DNA of 64,000 bases from Peribacillus huizhouensis (lineage in GTDB: Bacteria > Bacillota > Bacilli > Bacillales > DSM-1321). The stretch is from positions 1-64,000 of the forward strand of contig NZ_JACJHX010000010.1 in the NCBI RefSeq assembly GCF_014138605.1. Direction: 5' to 3'. The notes beneath the pieces are model-generated. The model was not told where the DNA came from. It did no database searches and saw only the letters and a program-made list of their open reading frames with translations. The translations under genes were made by a program, and so were the position numbers. Positions 1-8,982 of the stretch are shown piece by piece. Numbering within the stretch: position 1 is the stretch's first letter; each line of letters starts with the position of its first letter.

Positions 1-34
1 CCAAGGCATGATCGACCTTTTCTTCACTTCTACT

Positions 35-79
35 ATAAAAAAATAGTAGTACAAACCATTGTCTTGGTTTGTACTACTA
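35..79 (-). terminator. Rho-independent terminator at edge of truncated IS
   Basis: A perfect 14-bp inverted repeat (44-57 against 66-79, 8-nt loop) is followed on the minus strand by a run of seven T. It lies just beyond the point where transposase homology stops, so it may belong to host DNA rather than to the IS. Confidence 0.75.
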
Positions 80-1238
80 AGCTTAGTATGTTTTAATTTT
101 GCCTTAATTCGTTGATTGTTATAATACTTTATGTATTTCTCCAGTTCTAGTTTGAAATGTTCCAAACCTTCAAACTCTTCGAAATTTAGAAACTCTGATT
201 TCATAATGCCAAAGAAAATCTCCATAACGGAATTATTGTAACAGTTGCCCTTAGGAGACATGCTTTGTGTAATACCTCGCTCTTTTAAGATACTGTTTCA
301 TTTGATAGTGCCAGCCCTGTTCGGAATGCATTAGAAGCTCGTCCTCTTCAGATAAGCATTCAAACGCTTTTTCTAACATCTCTGTAACAAGGGAATAGGT
401 GGGGTCTAGATCCGATTGTATAGGTAATGATTTCACCGTTTAATAAATCTAAAACAGGCGTTAAATAGCGTTTCCCCCTGAATAATTTAATCTCTGTAAT
501 GTCTGTTACTCACTTCTGATTTGGCTTTTCTGCTTTAAATTAACGATCTAAAATGTTTGGCGCAATCTTGCCAGTCTTTCCTTTATTCAAACGATATTTC
601 TTCGTACGAACAAGAGATTTTAATCCTAGTTCTTTCATGATTCGTTGAACTTTTTTGTGATTGACTTTTTGTCCACTATTTTCTAATTCATCACGAATAC
701 GGCGATTGCCATAACGACCTTCATGTTCGTTATAGATGGATTGAATTAGTTTTTTTAGTTCCGTATCTGGATCAGGCTTTCCATACTGCTTCACCCAATA
801 ATAATATGTACTTCCCGGAATTCCTGCTAGCTTCACTACTTCTTTCACCGAAAATTCACGCCTTAGTTCATAGACTACTTGTGCTTCGTCTTGTTTGGTG
901 ATTTTTCCTTGTTTTGAACTAAAGCATTCCACTTTTTTAAATAGGCATTCTCCATTTTTAAACGTTCAATTTCCTCTAGAAGTGCTTCTTGTAAACCTTC
1001 TACTGCTTGTTTCTCCTTACGTACTTTTTTCACCAATGGACGCCCCTACTTCATTCATTTAATTAAGTACGTCCCGATAGATTTATGGTCTATGCCTATT
1101 CGTTTACCTATGTCGCTATAGGATTCTTACCCGTTTAGATAATTTCTAAAACCTTTAGTTTATCTTCAAATGAAAATTTCCCCATAAAAATACACCCCAA
1201 TTGTTAGTTGTTGTGTCTAACAATTGGGGTGCAGTTCA
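80..1238 (-). mobile_element. Degenerate IS3-family (IS150-like) insertion sequence remnant
   Basis: Transposase fragments in several frames, all reading leftward, mark a decayed IS3-family element. Its 5' end is visible at about 1238 as the terminal sequence TGAACTGCACCCCAATTG on the minus strand, followed by a small inverted copy of the CAATTG part. The opposite end is missing: transposase homology ends near position 80 before the usual C-terminal residues. The 5' end lies only about 22 bp from the stop codon of the neighbouring polysaccharide gene, which it does not appear to interrupt. Confidence 0.8.
85..1186 (-). pseudogene. IS3-family transposase (orfA/orfB), multiply disrupted
   Basis: The orfA start MGKFSFEDKLKVLEII is readable from about 1186 but meets a stop at once. 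A leucine-rich linker with the motif LEEIERLKMENAYLKKW follows near 950-1020. The orfB HTH_21 and N-terminal integrase region (about 540-932) contains the typical GIPGSTYYYW and EGRYGNRRIRDEL motifs and ends in a premature TAA. A later piece (251-436) carries LLMHSEQGWHYQM, the region of the second catalytic Asp. Several frameshifts and stops separate these pieces, so no active transposase is made. Confidence 0.85.
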
Positions 1239-1259
1239 CTCTGGAGTCACTTTCTATCA

Positions 1260-2648
1260 TCAATAATCGCTGCTCTTTTCACTGTTCTTATATAAGAATG
1301 CAAGTGTAAGTCCTGCAATTATCCAGAAAATAATATTAAGCTGCGGAATAAAGATTAGGTTGTTGGAAAGGTTCTGTACCATGAATGTCGCACTTCCCGC
1401 GAATATGCCGAGTGCCACAACCTGTCCAAGTAAATTTTGTTTAAAATACAAACGAGCAAGGTATAAGAAGTATGTCACGTATATGCTCAGGAAGGCTAGG
1501 ATACCGATCGTTCCTGATTCAGCCATGACCTTCAAATATGAATTATGAACGGAATATTCATCATGTCCAATATTCAAATCTGGATATTTTGTGACGTATT
1601 CCTTATACCGGACTAAGTAGTTCCCTGTACCGACACCGATGATTGGATTGTCTTTAAACATAACCCAACCGGTTTTCCAAAGCGTCGTTCGTGAAACGAC
1701 TGCGCGGTTTGTTGTTGCTTCTTCTTCTTTCTTTACTAGATCCACTTCATCAGATGGCTCATCGCCTGCTATATCAATATCATCGCCGCCAGGTAACACG
1801 TTTGGCGATGATGGGAATACAAGTGTTTGGATCGCATAGATCGCTGAGTTTGTTCTTGATTGGAAATCTGGCAAGAACATGACAACGGCAAAGAGAACAA
1901 TCGATGCTATTAAAAGATGCGGCTTAAAAATATTCTTAATGAATTTCTTCGGCATAATGATAATAACCAACACGAGTGCACACGCCATTGTTACCCAAGC
2001 AGCTCTTGTGTACGTTAAAATTAGGTTGACAACGTATATGCCATAGAATGCAAAGAAGAATAACTGTATTTTTTTATTCTTAAAATAGACCACTGCAAAT
2101 AGCAATAAAGATGGTATAACGAAATTAAGGAAAGCTGAGTAATAGTTCGGATTGGTGATCGTTGAATAGACCCGTCCCTTCGCCTCTTTTAAGGCATATA
2201 ACCCAGCTACGTTTAGCTTGAAGTTAAATACATACGTTAAAATCCCGTAGACACCAACAATAAGTGCTGCTAAGGCAAACACTTTTGCGAAGTTGATGTA
2301 TTGCTTCTTTGAGAAATCAACCTTCACGACAATTAAGAATAAGAACACATATGATATAAATCGTGCAATTTCCATAATCGCCGGTGTGAGCGATTGTGCC
2401 TTTACTAATGATATAAGTGATGCTAGTAAAAACAAGGCAAAGGTAATAACAAATGGTTTAACTGGAACATTATTTAGTTTAATGGTTCCTTTCATATATT
2501 CCCAGAACGCTATGATGACCAATAACGGAATTAAGATAATCTCTATGGATAAAGGCAAAGGCCCAACATCTGTTTTAAAATATACGAGCGGTACTAGAAA
2601 TAAGTGTAATAACACAAGAATATACGTCAGGCTGTTCTTCTGATTCAT
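1260..2648 (-). CDS. O-antigen ligase/polymerase family (Wzy/WaaL-like) membrane protein
   Basis: This 462-residue, very hydrophobic protein has about 10-12 predicted membrane segments. A large external loop (about residues 265-350) is followed by the Wzy_C-type motif with RTTLWKTGWVMF and IIGVGTGNY, typical of the O-antigen ligase/polymerase family (PF04932). Such proteins polymerise lipid-linked oligosaccharides or transfer finished glycans at the outer membrane face. It lies in the same direction as two glycosyltransferases and a nucleotide-sugar dehydrogenase, so I infer a role in assembling a secondary cell wall polymer or teichuronic-type glycan. Polymerase versus ligase cannot be decided. 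The C-terminus looks complete although an IS remnant begins 22 bp downstream. Confidence 0.8.
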   Translation of the reverse strand: MNQKNSLTYILVLLHLFLVPLVYFKTDVGPLPLSIEIILIPLLVIIAFWEYMKGTIKLNNVPVKPFVITFALFLLASLISLVKAQSLTPAIMEIARFISYVFLFLIVVKVDFSKKQYINFAKVFALAALIVGVYGILTYVFNFKLNVAGLYALKEAKGRVYSTITNPNYYSAFLNFVIPSLLLFAVVYFKNKKIQLFFFAFYGIYVVNLILTYTRAAWVTMACALVLVIIIMPKKFIKNIFKPHLLIASIVLFAVVMFLPDFQSRTNSAIYAIQTLVFPSSPNVLPGGDDIDIAGDEPSDEVDLVKKEEEATTNRAVVSRTTLWKTGWVMFKDNPIIGVGTGNYLVRYKEYVTKYPDLNIGHDEYSVHNSYLKVMAESGTIGILAFLSIYVTYFLYLARLYFKQNLLGQVVALGIFAGSATFMVQNLSNNLIFIPQLNIIFWIIAGLTLAFLYKNSEKSSDY

Positions 2649-2848
2649 CTTCGTCTCCCCTCATTTACTCGCAATGGGCCACTTTAGGCAAATGCTTAAC
2701 TCCACCAATTTACTAACATTAAGTGATCCCCAACGCTGAGTAACCTTTTTTCAATTAAATATGGAACAAAATATCCTATTAAACATTACATGATGATGGT
2801 GTAAATAACAATAGAAATCATTCAATTTCCAAGCATATTTCTTGCATT

Positions 2849-3970
2849 TTACTTTATCGTGAACATTTGTTTATCCAATATACTTTCATAGGTTTTACAC
2901 GTTAATTCATATAATAGGTCGAGTGAAAAATTTGCTTTCGCATGCTCATATAGATTCAAACCACGTTCTTGTAGTTTGTTATCTATATGTAGCTGATAAG
3001 CTTCCTGCATCGCTCCACAATACGCTTCTACATCATTTACATCCGTCACCCAACCGTATCGCTCATCTGTCACAAGCTGCCTTACCCCACCAACATCAGT
3101 TGTAAGGACTGGAGTTTTTTGATTAGCCGCTTCTAATAAGGCGAGTGGAAAACTTTCACTATGCGATGCAAGCAACGCAACGTCCGATATACTATAAATT
3201 TCGTCTACATCTTTCCTGAAGCCTAGGAAGTGAACTTGCTTGTCCAAACCTAGGTCATGAACCATACGTTCAATCTCCGTTTTAATTGGACCATCTCCCA
3301 CTAATAAAAGGTGGATCTTCAGGTTATTTAGCTTATTCAGTGCATGTAATACCAGATCATGCCCTTTAATCGGATGAAGGCGGGCAACCATTGTGAGAAC
3401 TAAATCATCATTTTTCAAGTTAAAGCTATGCCGCATTTCTGTATCTCTCTTTAGTGGCTCGATGAAATCTATCCCATTGTAGATCGATTGAATCTTATCG
3501 CCACTAATTCCGAGCGCCATTAAGTTTGCTTTAAAACGATCGGAAACTGCGAAAAAATAATCAATCTTTTTAAGCGTAGACAAGTTCAACTTTGTAAAAA
3601 GAAAACCTTTGACGCCACCCTTCATGAAATCAAGCTTTGGATCACTATGTATCGTTGTCACCCATGCTGCTTTCATGTTCTTTTTGATGAGTGAAAGAAA
3701 CAGGTTAGCTCTTGGGCCGTGTGAATGGACGATATCAAATTCTTCCTCGTTAATGAAGCCTGTCAACTTCTTTAATACAGAGAGGTCATAGCGTGAGCTC
3801 TGTTTCATTAATTCAACACGGATGCCCGCTTGTCTCGCTTCTTCTGCTAAGATCCCTTCCTGAAAAACAAGCAGACAGACTTGCTCTGTTGGAAATTTCT
3901 TAAGCAATGTATTGACGTGCTTACGGGAACCACCAGTTTCTCCACCGCTGATTACATGCAAAACTTTCAT
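2849..3970 (-). CDS. Glycosyltransferase family 4 (GT-B) protein
   Basis: This 373-residue GT4 enzyme starts with VLHVISGGETGGSRKHV, the N-terminal Rossmann motif with donor/acceptor glycine loop. The C-terminal half has VARLHPIKGHDLVLHAL and the EX7E-like nucleotide-sugar-binding motif in SESFPLALLEAANQKTPV (about residues 265-285). It probably adds a sugar from a nucleotide donor to a lipid-linked glycan at the inner membrane face. A clear SD (GGAGG) lies before the ATG. A 200-bp gap separates it from the downstream polymerase gene and a terminator-like hairpin separates it from tagA upstream, so it may have its own promoter. The sugar transferred is unknown. Confidence 0.85.
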   Translation of the reverse strand: MKVLHVISGGETGGSRKHVNTLLKKFPTEQVCLLVFQEGILAEEARQAGIRVELMKQSSRYDLSVLKKLTGFINEEEFDIVHSHGPRANLFLSLIKKNMKAAWVTTIHSDPKLDFMKGGVKGFLFTKLNLSTLKKIDYFFAVSDRFKANLMALGISGDKIQSIYNGIDFIEPLKRDTEMRHSFNLKNDDLVLTMVARLHPIKGHDLVLHALNKLNNLKIHLLLVGDGPIKTEIERMVHDLGLDKQVHFLGFRKDVDEIYSISDVALLASHSESFPLALLEAANQKTPVLTTDVGGVRQLVTDERYGWVTDVNDVEAYCGAMQEAYQLHIDNKLQERGLNLYEHAKANFSLDLLYELTCKTYESILDKQMFTIK

Positions 3971-4028
3971 TTAAAAACCTCCGATACGGCTTCCATTCTA
4001 TTAGCAAGAAACGGTTCATAACCCAAGA

Positions 4029-4059
4029 AAACCCCTCTGGTACGTTTTGCACCAAAGGG
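4029..4059 (-). terminator. Terminator-like hairpin after tagA-like gene
   Basis: On the minus strand CCCTTTGGTGC and GTACCAGAGGGG can pair imperfectly around an AAAAC loop, and TTTTC follows. The position is just after the glycosyltransferase stop at 4070. Confidence 0.5.
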
Positions 4060-4069
4060 TCATTTGTGC

Positions 4070-4783
4070 TTATTTAGAGAACAACACTCTCATCAAGAAC
4101 TTCGGCAAGGCGAGCTGGCGTTTTAGACGCTTCGGTTCCTTTAGCAATCGGTAAAGCCATTCGATACCAAATTTCCTAAAAAATAACGGAGCACGTTTCA
4201 CTTGGCCAGCAAACACGTCAAAACTGCCTCCGACACCTTGAAAGACTCGAACATTTGTCTTATTCATATTTTCTTTAATCCAGAGCTCCTGCTTTGGGCT
4301 TCCCATGGCGACGAATAATAAATCCGCTTGCGCCTGATTGATTTTATCAAGGACGAGGTTTACGTCTTGGACATAGCCATTTTCATAGCCGGATATGTTA
4401 ATATTCGGATATTTAGCTTCAATATTCTGCTTCGCCTTAACGACAACTTCTTCTTTTGCTCCGTACAAGAACACCTTGTATCCGGATTGTGCTGCAAACT
4501 GAAGGAGTCGATCCATCATATCAACACCTGTCACCCGAGAAGAGATGCTACCTCCTTTTAATTTAGAGGCAAGCAGGATACCTATTCCATCCGGAATTTG
4601 GTACGTAGATGAATTAATCAACTGTTTTAGTTCTTCATTCTCCTCTGCTTTGATCACTTTTTCTGGATTTACGGCTATGATCGTCGACTTTTCATTCCGC
4701 TCCATTCTCTTTTGTAGATCAACAATAATTTCTTCGTAGTTTAATGGTGAAACATCAACACCGAAGTATGTTTCTTTTTTCAT
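4070..4783 (-). CDS. tagA: WecG/TagA/CpsF family glycosyltransferase (GT26)
   Basis: About 237 residues. The GT26 signatures are all visible: NPEKVIKAEE, YQIPDGIGILLASKL with the catalytic Asp of the PDGIG motif, LLFVAMGSPKQELWI, GVGGSFDVFAG and, near the C-terminus, GIEWLYRLLKEPKRLKRQ. In the known family TagA transfers ManNAc onto GlcNAc-PP-undecaprenol (wall teichoic acid linkage unit) and WecG transfers ManNAcA. The upstream dehydrogenase, 14 bp away, would make UDP-ManNAcA, so a WecG-like use is possible. I chose the second ATG (4783) because AAGGAAG sits about 7 nt before it and directly abuts the first ATG (4789). The donor is inferred. Confidence 0.85.
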   Translation of the reverse strand: MKKETYFGVDVSPLNYEEIIVDLQKRMERNEKSTIIAVNPEKVIKAEENEELKQLINSSTYQIPDGIGILLASKLKGGSISSRVTGVDMMDRLLQFAAQSGYKVFLYGAKEEVVVKAKQNIEAKYPNINISGYENGYVQDVNLVLDKINQAQADLLFVAMGSPKQELWIKENMNKTNVRVFQGVGGSFDVFAGQVKRAPLFFRKFGIEWLYRLLKEPKRLKRQLALPKFLMRVLFSK

Positions 4784-4797
4784 GTTCATCTTCCTTA

Positions 4798-6093
4798 TTA
4801 TTCAGATACAGGCTCTTCCTGAATCGCTGATAATTTCGTTAAGTCACCAATACGGTAAACTGTTAAGTTTGTGTCATCTGCAGTTTTCAAGCAATTTCTC
4901 GTATCGAAAATCACTGGTGTTTTCATATTGTCTAGTAATAGCTTTTCATCCACTGATTTAAATTCATTATGGTCCACGAGAATGACAAGTAAATGAGCAT
5001 CTTTTGTTGCTTCTTTAAAAGAAGCGAGTGGGAATGACACTTGTTCATCTCTCACGTGCGGATCATGAATTCGTACATCATATCTTGAATCTCTCCGTAA
5101 TTTTTCAGCAATTTCAAGAGCTGGACTTTCACGAATATCATCGATGTTGCCTTTATAAGTTAAGCCGCATATAGCAAGGGCAGGCTTGTCCAATTCAGCA
5201 GTCATTCTGTCGATTTGTTCCACTACAAAGTCTGGCATTGAGTTATTGATACGTCTGCTTTCTGTAATTAGCGGTGACTCTTCTTTTGCCTTTTCAATAA
5301 TGAAATAAGGGTCAACTGCTAAACAGTGACCACCAACACCAGGTCCTGGCAAGTGAATGTTTACGCGTGGATGGCGATTTGCAAGTTCAATTACGTGATG
5401 TGCATTAACCCCAAGGCGTGCAGAAATCTTCGCAAGCTCATTGGCTAATGCGATGTTTACATCACGGAAAGTATTCTCCATTAGCTTAGACATTTCTGCT
5501 GTAACAGCTTCTGTTTCGATTACATCTCCTGTAACGACAGCACGGTATACATCCGCTGCTTTCTTCGCTGCTTTTGGTGTAAGACCTCCGACAATACGAG
5601 TGTTCTCGATTAATTCAATTAATATTCTTCCAGGAAGGACACGTTCTGGACAATGCGCAAGATATACATCGTTAAACGGATCAAATCCGGCTTCTTTTAT
5701 AATAGGTGCCACTACATCATCAATCGTCCGCGGCGGAATTGTGGATTCGACGATTACGACGCTCCCCTTCTCCAAAAACGGCACGATTCCCTTTGTTGCA
5801 TCAATCACATAGTCGACATTCGCAGAATAGTCATCGTGAATCGGTGTTGGCACCGCGATGATGAAAACATCAGCTTTCTCTGCTGTCACAGAAGCCCTAA
5901 GCTTTCCTTTCGACACTACTTCTTCCACTAATTCTGGAAGCCCAACTTCTTCTATGTGTATTTTCCCTTTATTTAAAGAATCTACAACTTTTTCATTTAC
6001 ATCAATTCCAACTACTTCATATCCTGCCTTGGCAAATACGGATGCAGTTGGTAAACCAATATATCCTAATCCGATAACACAAATTTTTTCCAT
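4798..6093 (-). CDS. wecC: UDP-N-acetyl-D-mannosamine dehydrogenase-type nucleotide-sugar dehydrogenase
   Basis: This 431-residue enzyme of the UDP-Glc/GDP-Man dehydrogenase superfamily starts with the Rossmann motif CVIGLGYIGLPTA (5-17). The catalytic cysteine is Cys257 in GPGVGGHCLAVDPYF, and the C-terminal domain has GLTYKGNIDDIRESPA. The GHCLAVDPYF form is closer to the WecC (UDP-ManNAc to UDP-ManNAcA, two NAD+) group than to UDP-glucose dehydrogenases. It is the first gene of a likely two-gene operon with the GT26 transferase. mnaA at the other end of the window makes UDP-ManNAc, which would be its substrate. The exact substrate is inferred. Confidence 0.82.
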   Translation of the reverse strand: MEKICVIGLGYIGLPTASVFAKAGYEVVGIDVNEKVVDSLNKGKIHIEEVGLPELVEEVVSKGKLRASVTAEKADVFIIAVPTPIHDDYSANVDYVIDATKGIVPFLEKGSVVIVESTIPPRTIDDVVAPIIKEAGFDPFNDVYLAHCPERVLPGRILIELIENTRIVGGLTPKAAKKAADVYRAVVTGDVIETEAVTAEMSKLMENTFRDVNIALANELAKISARLGVNAHHVIELANRHPRVNIHLPGPGVGGHCLAVDPYFIIEKAKEESPLITESRRINNSMPDFVVEQIDRMTAELDKPALAICGLTYKGNIDDIRESPALEIAEKLRRDSRYDVRIHDPHVRDEQVSFPLASFKEATKDAHLLVILVDHNEFKSVDEKLLLDNMKTPVIFDTRNCLKTADDTNLTVYRIGDLTKLSAIQEEPVSE

Positions 6094-6486
6094 GTGACAA
6101 GGACCTCACTTATTTTAGTAATTCATGATCAAATGCGCCTTGGCGTATTTGCGCCCGATTTTTTTCGAGCTTGCTCGAAAAATTTCCTCTGAAAAATTGT
6201 GGCATAGGCCTGCGGCTTTATTCAGCCGGGGTTTGTACACCCACTGAATGGTTTACTCTTTTTGCATTCATCCCTTAACTATAGAAGTAGGGAACTTCTG
6301 CTGAATAAAGTTAAACTTCTTTTAATTTCTAAAATAGTATATCAGAAGTGCAGAGCAGTTGCATTAATAAGATTGATAGGTGTGCGCATGAATGGTAAAA
6401 TACATGGGTGATTAACTGGAAAGATGTTTCCTATTAACCAGCTTCTTTACATACTACTGTAATTCTCTACAGAGGAGGAAAACTTT
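6094..6486. other. Divergent intergenic region with hairpin and family B repeat remnant
   Basis: This gap lies between the leftward dehydrogenase and rightward csaB and must hold both promoters. It contains a perfect palindrome at 6161-6182 (TTTTTCGAGC, TT, GCTCGAAAAA) preceded by two GCGCC-rich repeats. At about 6214-6322 lies a degenerate copy of the family B element, recognisable from CTTTATTCAGCCGGGG, CCCACTGAAT and AAACTTCTTTT. A good SD (GAGGAGG, 6473-6479) precedes csaB. No reading frame is convincing. Confidence 0.55.
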
Positions 6487-7593
6487 TTGAAGATTGTTAT
6501 TTCAGGCTTCTATGGTCTCGGCAACACTGGTGACGAAGCCATTCTTGAATCGATTATAGATAACTTACGTGAAGGCTTGGACCATCCAGAACTTACCGTT
6601 TTTTCACTTTCACCCGAGCAAACGGCTAATACTTTCCAGGTGAAGAGCGTATATCGAGGCTGGCGCCATCAATTTAAAGAAAAAGTGAGAGCGCTTAAGG
6701 ACGCTGATTTATTAATTTCAGGCGGTGGCGGTTTGCTTCAAGATGCTTATCCGACTAAATTCCTTTTTGGTCCGCTTCCTTATTATTTACTAATAGTTTT
6801 GCTAGCAAAACTATGCGGGACGAAAGTCATGTTTTTTTCCCAAGGAATTGGTCCCGTTACTTCCCGCTGGGGCAAGATATTAATGAAACTGTCCAATCTT
6901 GCTGACTTCATTACTGTTCGTGACCAGTACTCTAAGGATTACTTAGAGAATTTAGGGATTAAGAAACCAGAAACCGTTGTAACTTCAGATATTGTGTTTG
7001 CATTTAAAAAGAAAGAAGACAATCGCTGCATACAGTCTCTTCCTTTAAAAGGTAATGAGAAATTAGTAGCTGTTTCTGTTCGCCCTTGGTTCGAGCATGT
7101 GAAACAATTCGAGCAGATGGCTACCATTCTTGATACATTAATTGAAGAGCGAGGAGTGACTCCTGTTTTCGTTCCGATGGAAGGTCATCATGATAAAAAG
7201 GCGAGCGAGCAAGTAATGGCTCATATGAAGTCGGCAGATCGAACCTTAATGCTCGGAACAGACTTCACGCCTAATCAGTATTTAAATTTTATCGGAGAGT
7301 GTGACATGACTATCGGGATGAGACTTCATGCCTTGATTTTCTCCACTTTGATGGGTATTCCACATATCGGCTTCAGCTATGATAAAAAGGTAGAAAGCTT
7401 ATTAAAGCGAAGCGGGATGTGGGACTACTCCGCTGATTTACATGAAATTGATGTTCCGCAATTAACAGCGAACGCCTTGAAGCTATTAGATGAGCGTGCT
7501 CACTACAGCGAGGTTGTTACAACTAATGCTCAAGCTATGCGCTCAGAAGCATTACGCAATATTGAATTACTGAAAGAAAAATTCCAAGTCTAA
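6487..7593 (+). CDS. csaB: Polysaccharide pyruvyl transferase CsaB
   Basis: This 368-residue protein has the CsaB N-terminal signature MKIVISGFYGLGNTGDEAIL, then LLISGGGGLLQD (about 78-90), FFSQGIGPVTSR and, near the C-terminus, GMRLHALIFS and GFSYDKKV. CsaB transfers a pyruvate ketal from PEP to ManNAc of the secondary cell wall polymer, creating the binding site for SLH domains. Four SLH proteins are encoded from 10.8 to 17.7 kb, which fits well. Translation starts at TTG (6487), supported by AGGAGG 8 nt upstream and the family's usual N-terminus. Two further envelope genes follow in the same direction, the next after 18 bp. Confidence 0.93.
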   Translation: MKIVISGFYGLGNTGDEAILESIIDNLREGLDHPELTVFSLSPEQTANTFQVKSVYRGWRHQFKEKVRALKDADLLISGGGGLLQDAYPTKFLFGPLPYYLLIVLLAKLCGTKVMFFSQGIGPVTSRWGKILMKLSNLADFITVRDQYSKDYLENLGIKKPETVVTSDIVFAFKKKEDNRCIQSLPLKGNEKLVAVSVRPWFEHVKQFEQMATILDTLIEERGVTPVFVPMEGHHDKKASEQVMAHMKSADRTLMLGTDFTPNQYLNFIGECDMTIGMRLHALIFSTLMGIPHIGFSYDKKVESLLKRSGMWDYSADLHEIDVPQLTANALKLLDERAHYSEVVTTNAQAMRSEALRNIELLKEKFQV

Positions 7594-7611
7594 CGTTAGA
7601 GGAGTCTATTC

Positions 7612-8781
7612 ATGAAAATTTTAATTGCTACCGCCTATGATTACCCTCATGCAGGAGGACTATCTACACATGTTGCAACCCTCCAAGCAGGTCTTGAGGC
7701 ACTTGGCCACGAAGTGGATGTATTGTCGTTTTCTGATGTATCACCCATATCAAGAAAGTTATTAGCTCAAGGTCCAAGCTTTCTTTTAAATAAATTAAAA
7801 AGAGGAAAAGGCATTATCTGGAGCCATAAGATGCGTCAAAGATTCCTAAAAGCATTGATTGAAAAAAATAAAGACAAGCAGTATGACATTATTAATGCCC
7901 AAGATCCTTTCACCACACTCGCAGCCTTGGAAAGCGGCATTCCAACCGTTTCAACGGTACATGGTTATATGACATTTGAATCTGTTAGTAAAGGCTCTAT
8001 GGACGAAGGCAGTACCGAAGCAAAAATTATGCAGGATATCGAGGTCCAAGCGTATCAAGGTACAAGAAAAATTATTACGGTTGATCAACGTCTTCGTGAT
8101 TATGTGAAGGACTTGTCAGGTGTTCAAGGTACAGCAGTCAGTAATTTTATTGATATCCATGGCTTCGAGCCGAACAAAACAAAGAAGGCTGAATTGCGTA
8201 AGACTTATAATGTCGATGTTGAGGCTCCGGTAATTTTTGTCCCGAGAAGATTGACGAAGAAAAACGGCGTCATCTATCCAGCACTTGCACTACCACAAAT
8301 ATTAAAGAGTGTGCCAAATGCTCAACTTATTTATGCAGGCAGTGGAGAGGCGTTAGCCAATATTAAAGAAATTGTCGCTGAGCATAAGCTTGAAGAACAT
8401 GTAACGTTGCTTGGGGCAGTGTCCCACGATACAGTGAAAGATTATTATGCTTTGTCTGATGTCGTGCTCGTACCAAGTGTCCATTCAGCAGGTGTGGAGG
8501 AAGCCACTTCTATTTCCGCGTTGGAAGCAATGGGCTCTGGTTCTCCACTTGTAGCTTGTGCTGTCGGTGGCTTGAAGGAAATCGTCATTAACGGCGAAGA
8601 CGGTATATTAGTAGAAGAAAAAAATGTGGAAGAGCTTGCTGAAGCAACTGCTTATCTATTGCAAAATCCTGAAAAGGGGCAAGAGATGGCAGATAAAGCC
8701 CGCGCAAAGATTGAACAGGACTACTCACATATTGCCGCGGCTAAAAAATATTTAGAAATCTATGAAAGTGCATTGAAATAA
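7612..8781 (+). CDS. Glycosyltransferase family 4 protein
   Basis: A 389-residue GT-B fold enzyme with N-terminal LIATAYDYPHAGGLSTHVATL and STVHGYMTFES, and C-terminal FVPRRLTKKNGVIYPALAL, LIYAGSGEALANIKEI and a donor-binding EX7E region in AGVEEATSISALEAMGSG. A good SD (AGAGGAG) precedes the ATG, and the gene starts 18 bp after csaB, so the two are co-transcribed. By context it should add a sugar to the same wall polymer that CsaB pyruvylates. Acceptor and donor are unknown. Confidence 0.87.
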   Translation: MKILIATAYDYPHAGGLSTHVATLQAGLEALGHEVDVLSFSDVSPISRKLLAQGPSFLLNKLKRGKGIIWSHKMRQRFLKALIEKNKDKQYDIINAQDPFTTLAALESGIPTVSTVHGYMTFESVSKGSMDEGSTEAKIMQDIEVQAYQGTRKIITVDQRLRDYVKDLSGVQGTAVSNFIDIHGFEPNKTKKAELRKTYNVDVEAPVIFVPRRLTKKNGVIYPALALPQILKSVPNAQLIYAGSGEALANIKEIVAEHKLEEHVTLLGAVSHDTVKDYYALSDVVLVPSVHSAGVEEATSISALEAMGSGSPLVACAVGGLKEIVINGEDGILVEEKNVEELAEATAYLLQNPEKGQEMADKARAKIEQDYSHIAAAKKYLEIYESALK

Positions 8782-8790
8782 AATCCGACA

Positions 8791-8950
8791 GCGATTAGTT
8801 AGCAATATTTATCACTAATCGCTTGGTGCACAAAATAGGCTTTTGCGGGGTGTTTCCCATCTTTATTGCAAAATTTAGTAATCAAGATATGATTCATTCC
8901 GTTAAAAGTGAGATACTGAAGTAAGGCGGCTAGTACTGCCTTACTTTTTC
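8791..8950 (+). terminator. Two stem-loops between GT4 gene and murJ-like gene
   Basis: A perfect 10-bp stem (AGCGATTAGT/ACTAATCGCT, 8791-8823) without a T run is followed by a true terminator: GTAAGGC/GCCTTAC at 8921-8943 plus TTTTTCTT. The flippase gene starts 33 bp later, so it needs its own promoter or read-through. Confidence 0.65.
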
Positions 8951-8982
8951 TTATCATTCTTGCTATAAAAAGGGGTTTCATA

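Noticed and set aside
1-1259. IS insertion inactivating the polysaccharide polymerase gene
   Set aside because: The IS end is about 22 bp beyond an intact stop codon and the protein C-terminus looks natural.
8791-8950. Riboswitch upstream of the murJ-like gene
   Set aside because: Two hairpins including a terminator are present, but no conserved ligand-binding core that I recognise.
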